Of a DNA stretch of 45,415 nt, positions 41,550 to 45,415 are shown one piece after another (position 1 is the first letter of the stretch; the number at the start of each line of letters is the position of its first letter). The notes below the pieces were generated by a model that worked only from the letters and a program-made list of their open reading frames with translations, made no database searches and had not been told where the DNA came from. This stretch comes from Anaerolineaceae bacterium UBA700 (lineage in GTDB: Bacteria; Chloroflexota; Anaerolineae; Anaerolineales; Anaerolineaceae). The stretch is from NCBI GenBank assembly GCA_002298885.1, contig DBMK01000126.1, forward strand, positions 1 to 45,415, read 5' to 3'. The translations under genes were made by a program, and so were the position numbers.

Positions 41550-42772
41550 ACTCCGCCTTTAATGATTCCATCAGCAAGTTTTTGAAGCTCTTTAGCCTCG
41601 TCAGGTTCGGTTCTGAGCGTCTTCCAATACAATTCCAATAGATCCTGGGGAGAAAAACTGCTGATCGGGCGGTCGCGGGGCAGGCGAAAGCGGGAAGCGA
41701 CTTCGAGATGGCGCACCATGTGAAATTCAAGCGCCGGCCCCGCATAATTCCGGATCGCCTGCTCGTCGATGAACACGTCCCACTCGCGCGGGCAATAAAC
41801 CGTCATCCGCACCATGGCGTCTTTCATCCGCACCGGGGCAGGCAACTTCGCAATGATTTGATTGGTAATATCATCAGAGGTTTTAATGGAGATGGTTTTG
41901 TCAATAAACCGGCGGCCTTCGAGTTTTCTCCATTCGACCTGGGTCTTTTTACCCTTCTCGATATTAGCGATGACGAAGAATTTATCCTCTTCAACTTCGC
42001 CCCAATCCACGCGCTCGATAGAGCCAGGATAGACAATTGGATGAGGTAAGTCTTCTCCGAGGTCCTGAGCCTTGTGCATGTGCCCCAGGGCGACGTAATC
42101 AAGCTGGGGTCGGCGAAATAAATTCCCCGAAAGCTCGAAATCCCCACCGGGCGCATATTTTCTTTCTGAGCCGTATGTTGCGCCTTGAACGGACGCGTGT
42201 GCTGCAAGCACTAGAGGGAGGGCAGGATCGAGGGATTCCAACCATATTTCGACTAGTTCTTGAATTCTCGCTTCAAGCTTTGCACCAACCTCCGCCGGTT
42301 TTCCTGGATCGAGGGGCTGGGAGGCCAGGATTGCCGAGCGCGTGACCCAGGGAATGGCGATTAGCTGGAGAGGAAGCCCCCATAAGTCAGAAGGCCCCAG
42401 AAACCTGGGCTGGCTGATCACCAGGACGTTGGGCACCTGGAGCGTGTCGAATTCTTGCAGGGCGTGGGCCCGCCCAAGCGCCGGCGAGAGGTCATGGTTG
42501 CCGACCAGCAGAAGCACCGGGATGCCGGCCTGCGAGAGGCGAAAGATGCGCCGGCCCCACTCGCGTTGGAAGGTGGGCGCCGGCGAACGGTCCTTGTAGG
42601 CGTCGCCGGCAAACAGCACCAGGTCCACCTTCTCGGAGATGGCAGTGTCGACGATGGTATCCAGCGCCTTGAGGAAGTCCAGAACGCGCACCGGCAGTCC
42701 GGTGGCCGGGTCGTGCCGGCCCTGGCTGGCCATGTCTATGTGAGCGTCGGCGAAATGTAGGATGCGCAGCAT
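41546..42772 (-). CDS. sbcD: SbcD/Mre11-type exonuclease subunit
   Basis: 408 aa metallophosphoesterase. Metal-binding blocks are HFADAHID, LFAGDAYKDRSP, LVGNHDLS, LAAHASVQGATYG and YVALGHMHKAQ. The C-terminal part is the usual capping and SbcC-binding region. The enzyme is a Mn2+-dependent DNA exo/endonuclease. Palindromes such as those at 29884 and 32398 are the kind of structure it cleaves when they form cruciforms. The gene starts 3 nt before the C39-type gene ends, so it may share its transcript. Confidence 0.94.
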   Translation of the reverse strand: MLRILHFADAHIDMASQGRHDPATGLPVRVLDFLKALDTIVDTAISEKVDLVLFAGDAYKDRSPAPTFQREWGRRIFRLSQAGIPVLLLVGNHDLSPALGRAHALQEFDTLQVPNVLVISQPRFLGPSDLWGLPLQLIAIPWVTRSAILASQPLDPGKPAEVGAKLEARIQELVEIWLESLDPALPLVLAAHASVQGATYGSERKYAPGGDFELSGNLFRRPQLDYVALGHMHKAQDLGEDLPHPIVYPGSIERVDWGEVEEDKFFVIANIEKGKKTQVEWRKLEGRRFIDKTISIKTSDDITNQIIAKLPAPVRMKDAMVRMTVYCPREWDVFIDEQAIRNYAGPALEFHMVRHLEVASRFRLPRDRPISSFSPQDLLELYWKTLRTEPDEAKELQKLADGIIKGGV

Positions 42773-42774
42773 GG

Positions 42775-44115
42775 CTAATTGACAGCCACGCCGAGGTTGT
42801 TCAGCTCGTCGACGGCCGGGGTAAAACCGGGGTGGTATTTCAAGGCGGTCCTCAGGTCGTCAATGGCGCCGCTACGGTCGCCAATGACCAGGCGGGCCTT
42901 GGCGCGCCAGTACCAGGTCTCCTCGATGAATGGGCCCACCTGGGGCTGGTTGGAGATCCCCAGGCGTTCGGCCCGGTTCTTGATGAAATCCAGTGTGTTG
43001 GTGGCCAGGTCGGCCACGTCCTGGTAACGGCCGGAATAGAAGTAAGCGAAATACGGCCCGGTCTGGTACCACATCATGCGCCAGGGGCGCTTATCCTCGG
43101 CCAGGCCGGGGTAGATCTTGAAGGCATTGTCGTAAGAATCGGCCGCCCCGGCGAAATCCTGCAGGTCGACCAGGCTGGTGCCGCGGTTGAACCAGGCAAA
43201 ATACTGGTCGATCCCGGTCAGCGAATAAATTTCCGTCGAGGCCCGCTTAAGCGCGATCTGGAAAGACTTCGTTTCGTCGGCGTAATCCCCCAGCAGGCCG
43301 TAGAGCTTGTCCTTTTTATCCGGCGTGAAGGCCACGATGAACACGAAGTCGAAAGCGCGCCACTCCTGTTCGAGGGTGTCGTAAGGCACCGGGTAATCGG
43401 GGCTGATGTACGAATCCTGGGAGATGAACTGGCCCTTCTGGTCGTTGAAGCCGGTCAGCACGGTGTAATGGCCCATCCAGCCCAACTGATGGGTGGCAGT
43501 CTCCGGGAAAACCACTCCCTTTTCGACCAGCACCGGGAAACCGTTGGCAATCAAGAGCTTGAGCAGGGGGATGTTGCCGCCCAGGCGCATGACCGCATTC
43601 AGCTTCGTCTCGTCCTGGACGTAATTAAGCATCTCGTAGGGCATGACGTTGTAATCGTACCCGAACGGCTTCAAATAGTGCCCGGTGGTGAATTTATCCC
43701 CCTGCCAGCCCCAATAGGAAAGCAGCATGGCCAGGTTCGTCGGTCCGCAGTAATTCCAGGCGCCATTCTGGGTCTCCCATTTCACGCCGCTGAGGGCAAA
43801 CGAAGCCGGCAGCGGGGTGGGGGTCAGGGTTGGGGGCGCGGTTGGTTGGGGGATCGGCGATGTGGGGGTCAACGTTGCTGTTGGAGGGACCGGTGTGGAC
43901 GTGGCCAAAAAATCGTCCGGGGCCAGGGTAACTGTAGGTAGGGTGACGCCGCCCGGCACAAAGGCCTGCTCCGTGACCGGGAAGATGATCGAGCGCACCT
44001 GGATACGCAGATCGTCAATCTGGGCAAACACGCGCTCGCGCAGCGATGGGATGGCCACGACCACCCCCGCCACGATCACGAATGCCAGAAATAACCAACC
44101 TAATTTTTTTCGCAT
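42775..44115 (-). CDS. Secreted C39-like cysteine peptidase-domain protein with TPR tail
   Basis: 446 aa. One N-terminal membrane helix (LGWLFLAFVIVAGVVVAI) is followed by a Thr/Pro linker. The Peptidase_C39_2-like domain has C123 (WNYCGPTNLAMLLSYWG), H216 (GHYTVLTGF) and D234 (SQDSYISP), so the papain-like triad looks complete. The C-terminal third holds TPR-type helices. It is probably exported and works on peptides or wall proteins outside. Start ATG at 44115; TATAAT is 6 nt upstream, so the mRNA is probably leaderless. The sbcD gene follows 3 nt after. Confidence 0.75.
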   Translation of the reverse strand: MRKKLGWLFLAFVIVAGVVVAIPSLRERVFAQIDDLRIQVRSIIFPVTEQAFVPGGVTLPTVTLAPDDFLATSTPVPPTATLTPTSPIPQPTAPPTLTPTPLPASFALSGVKWETQNGAWNYCGPTNLAMLLSYWGWQGDKFTTGHYLKPFGYDYNVMPYEMLNYVQDETKLNAVMRLGGNIPLLKLLIANGFPVLVEKGVVFPETATHQLGWMGHYTVLTGFNDQKGQFISQDSYISPDYPVPYDTLEQEWRAFDFVFIVAFTPDKKDKLYGLLGDYADETKSFQIALKRASTEIYSLTGIDQYFAWFNRGTSLVDLQDFAGAADSYDNAFKIYPGLAEDKRPWRMMWYQTGPYFAYFYSGRYQDVADLATNTLDFIKNRAERLGISNQPQVGPFIEETWYWRAKARLVIGDRSGAIDDLRTALKYHPGFTPAVDELNNLGVAVN

Positions 44116-44121
44116 ACAGAG

Positions 44122-44127
44122 ATTATA
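44122..44127 (-). promoter_or_regulatory. -10 box of the C39-type gene, leaderless type
   Basis: Minus-strand TATAAT (44122-44127) ends 6 nt before the ATG at 44115, the same spacing as for rsmI. No ribosome site fits between. The -35 region is weak. Confidence 0.55.
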
Positions 44128-44209
44128 GTATTTTCTGATCGATTAGGCGAGTGCCTGCATTCACGCTCAGACGTGTCAAGGCGTTGGTCGGCCAGAATCA
44201 TCCAAGTTA

Positions 44210-44500
44210 CCACTCCGGCGGCGCCGGGGTGGGTCTGGTCTGTTGACGATGGTTTTTCGGGCGCGCACAGATCCACCCCTCCGCACGGGCAAAGGCAGGG
44301 GCTTAAAATTTCACCTGGAGCCTTTTCCACGCAACCCGTGGTAGGGGCGATCCATCCGGTGAGAATAATCTGGTTACTCAGACTAGAAACTTTCCGGATG
44401 CTTCGCCCCAATGCCAGCAACGCCGGTCGCGCACGGGGGTGAAGCATTCGGAGAAAGGGCTCTGGGTACCTGCCGAGGTTGTTGCCGAATGCTTCACCCC
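44210..44500. repeat. Cluster of tandem stem-loop repeats in a gene-free gap
   Basis: The 404-nt gap 44116-44519 has no convincing gene. Stem-loops follow one another: CCACtCCGGC with GCCGGgGTGG (44210-44232), CCACG with CGTGG (44329-44343), GGGGCGATCCATCCGG with its near complement (44344-44359 and 44395-44410), and the perfect GGGGTGAAGCATTCGG pair (44436-44451 and 44485-44500). The last two pairs share the same GGGGYGAAGCATYCGG family motif, so they are copies of one dispersed element. Confidence 0.65.
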
Positions 44501-44519
44501 TACGCATTCGACGATCAGA

Positions 44520-44981
44520 TTATTTCGATTCCGCCAGGCCACGGCAAACCTCAATACCTGCCTCGTAAATCCATCCAGGCACGTCGACTACATTTTGCAC
44601 ACCGGCATTGGGCTTGACGTCCACGTGCGCCCCGCCCTGCTGGTCGCATACCCGTCGGATGAGCTCGCGCACGGTAATGGTCGCATCCGGGCCAGCAGGC
44701 AGGCGCTGCGCCAGCCATTGCCCCAAGGGGACCGGGGGTGAATCAAGGTCCGGCGCTCCGGGTGGGGCCAGCAGCCGCAGGCGCAGGCCGGGCCAGACCC
44801 GTTTTGCCAGCGAAATATCGACGATTCGATTGTGGCGGCGGGTAGTATCGCACAACAGCAGGCGCAGTTGCAGCGCGGCCACCCGGTAGAACTCCGGGCG
44901 CCCCCGGTCGATCAATTCCAGGCTGGTAGCCAGGATTTTGACGGCATCGTGAGCGAAAATAAGGTCCGGAATCTCGTGCAA
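44520..44981 (-). CDS. Hypothetical protein
   Basis: 153 aa from a TTG at 44981, with AGGAG about nine nt upstream; the frame extends to 45026. The protein is soluble, with no signal peptide. ALQLRLLLCDTTRRHNRIVDI is in the middle, and PPVPLGQWLAQRLPAGPDAT and TVRELIRRVCDQQGGAHVD follow. I do not recognise a family. A histidine and cysteine pair (RRHNR, DQQGGAHVD) recalls metal-binding or HIT-like sites but this is not enough for a call. It lies between the stem-loop cluster and the divergent pspC gene. Confidence 0.6.
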   Translation of the reverse strand: MHEIPDLIFAHDAVKILATSLELIDRGRPEFYRVAALQLRLLLCDTTRRHNRIVDISLAKRVWPGLRLRLLAPPGAPDLDSPPVPLGQWLAQRLPAGPDATITVRELIRRVCDQQGGAHVDVKPNAGVQNVVDVPGWIYEAGIEVCRGLAESK

Positions 44982-45008
44982 TTCTGCAACTCCTGCAATC
45001 CTTTTTCG

Positions 45009-45014
45009 TATAAT
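45009..45014 (+). promoter_or_regulatory. -10 box for pspC
   Basis: TATAAT on the plus strand about 80 nt before the pspC ATG. It sits in the divergent gap with the hypothetical gene. A -35 box was not found. Confidence 0.35.
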
Positions 45015-45096
45015 ACTACAGAACACAAAATTTCAATCCAGAAGATCCGGCCGCGAGCCGGATCTATCGAACCGATAATCGAAAGGGAAAGACAAA

Positions 45097-45288
45097 ATGA
45101 ACGAGACAAAACGCCTGTACCGCAGTAAAACTGATAAGATGGTCGCCGGTGTTGCCGGCGGGTTAGCCCAATACCTGGCCGTTGATCCGACGATCGTGCG
45201 CCTGGTCTTCCTCCTGCTCTTCTTCGCTGGCGGATCGGCCATCCCCATTTACCTGATCATGTGGATCATCATGCCCCTCGAGCCCTAA
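45097..45288 (+). CDS. PspC domain protein
   Basis: 63 aa. The PspC block KRLYRSKTDKMVAGVAGGLA then QYLAVDPTIVRLVF is followed by one membrane helix (LLLFFAGGSAIPIYLIMWIIM). It is the minimal single-domain form. In proteobacteria PspC is a membrane sensor that recruits PspA on envelope stress; standalone copies like this are common in Chloroflexota and Actinobacteria, where the role is not proved. No pspA or pspB is in the window. GAAAGG lies upstream of the ATG. Confidence 0.92.
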   Translation: MNETKRLYRSKTDKMVAGVAGGLAQYLAVDPTIVRLVFLLLFFAGGSAIPIYLIMWIIMPLEP

Positions 45289-45302
45289 GCGAGGTTTTTA
45301 AT

Positions 45303-45359
45303 CAAACGCAGCACAAAGCCGCCCTCATCGGGCGGCTTTGTGCTGCGTTTGTTTTTTTT
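45303..45359. terminator. Strong rho-independent terminator after pspC
   Basis: Perfect 22-bp stem, arms 45303-45324 and 45330-45351, loop TCATC, followed by T9. It ends pspC on the plus strand. The minus-strand gene ending at 45359 also runs into it. Confidence 0.95.
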
Positions 45360-45415
45360 TAAGGATTTACGCCCCAGATGTGAACGGCGCCATCGCCGGA
45401 GGTCAGAAGCAACCG
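45359..45415 (-). CDS. 3' end of a WD40-type gene (partial)
   Basis: Only the last 18 codons and the TAA stop are in the window. They read RLLLTSGDGAVHIWGVNP. SGDGAVHIW is the typical last strand of a WD40 propeller blade (the SxDxxxxxW pattern). The 5' part lies beyond the window edge, so the length and other domains are not known. Confidence 0.65.
   Translation of the reverse strand, partial: RLLLTSGDGAVHIWGVNP

Noticed and set aside
44100..44507. Minus-strand open frame in the stem-loop gap
   Set aside because: It runs through the repeats and the 5' end of the C39-type gene, with no ribosome site or recognisable domain; the palindromes explain its openness.

Overview
The window is 45.4 kb of GC-rich bacterial chromosome with dense, short-spaced operons, frequent ATGA/TGATG gene overlaps, several TTG/GTG starts and long palindromic intergenic elements. 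The gene set (single-membrane style secreted proteins with Thr/Pro linkers, GT2+DUF2304 pair, PspC, deazaflavin-type nitroreductase, FtsK, SbcCD) suits a member of the Chloroflexota, most likely Anaerolineae-like; this is an inference from gene style, as no rRNA or other phylogenetic marker is present. No tRNA, rRNA, CRISPR array or prophage was seen.

Layout. 0-5.2 kb: rarA, a histidine phosphatase and a DUF429 protein, then a UbiA prenyltransferase and a glycosyltransferase/DUF2304 pair. 5.2-8.3 kb: a large secreted repeat protein and a fused remnant of an ECF vitamin transporter operon. 8.5-16.5 kb: a response regulator/diguanylate cyclase with its histidine kinase, a P-type ATPase and a phosphodiester glycosidase-like secreted protein. 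16.6-22.6 kb: a catabolic operon (P5C dehydrogenase, small membrane protein, two CoA-transferase subunits, 2-hydroxyacid dehydrogenase, HAD hydrolase), interrupted between the CoA-transferase genes by a 654-bp cassette carrying a GxxExxY/RecB-like nuclease. 22.6-27.1 kb: YqeK-like, LiaF-like and Ddn-like genes on one strand, and a HAD-HD/nucleoside phosphorylase/nucleoside kinase operon on the other. 27.3-32.5 kb: lipA, rsmI, rsmE and ftsK, separated by repeat palindromes. 32.5-35.9 kb: Nudix, anti-sigma/sigma pair, DUF952 and an ADP-ribosylglycohydrolase. 35.9-42.8 kb: two glycosyltransferases and sbcC/sbcD. 42.8-45.4 kb: a C39-type secreted protein, a hypothetical, PspC and the end of a WD40-type gene.

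The most striking signal is the GxxExxY cassette at 19400-20053. It has about 37-bp terminal inverted repeats, a 6-bp ATTGAT direct repeat at both edges, and a complete set of RecB-like nuclease motifs. Precise removal of the cassette plus one ATTGAT copy would recreate a TGATG stop/start overlap between the two CoA-transferase genes. The same window holds other palindromes built from short phased repeats around rsmI, rsmE and ftsK, and two genes (rsmI and a GT4 gene) whose last codons are made of such repeats. I infer one class of mobile palindromic sequence, possibly served by GxxExxY nucleases. Secondary points are a possible ADP-ribosylation pair (DUF952 and ARH), a putative nucleotide-salvage operon, an altered GGDEF active site, and promoters that imply leaderless mRNAs.
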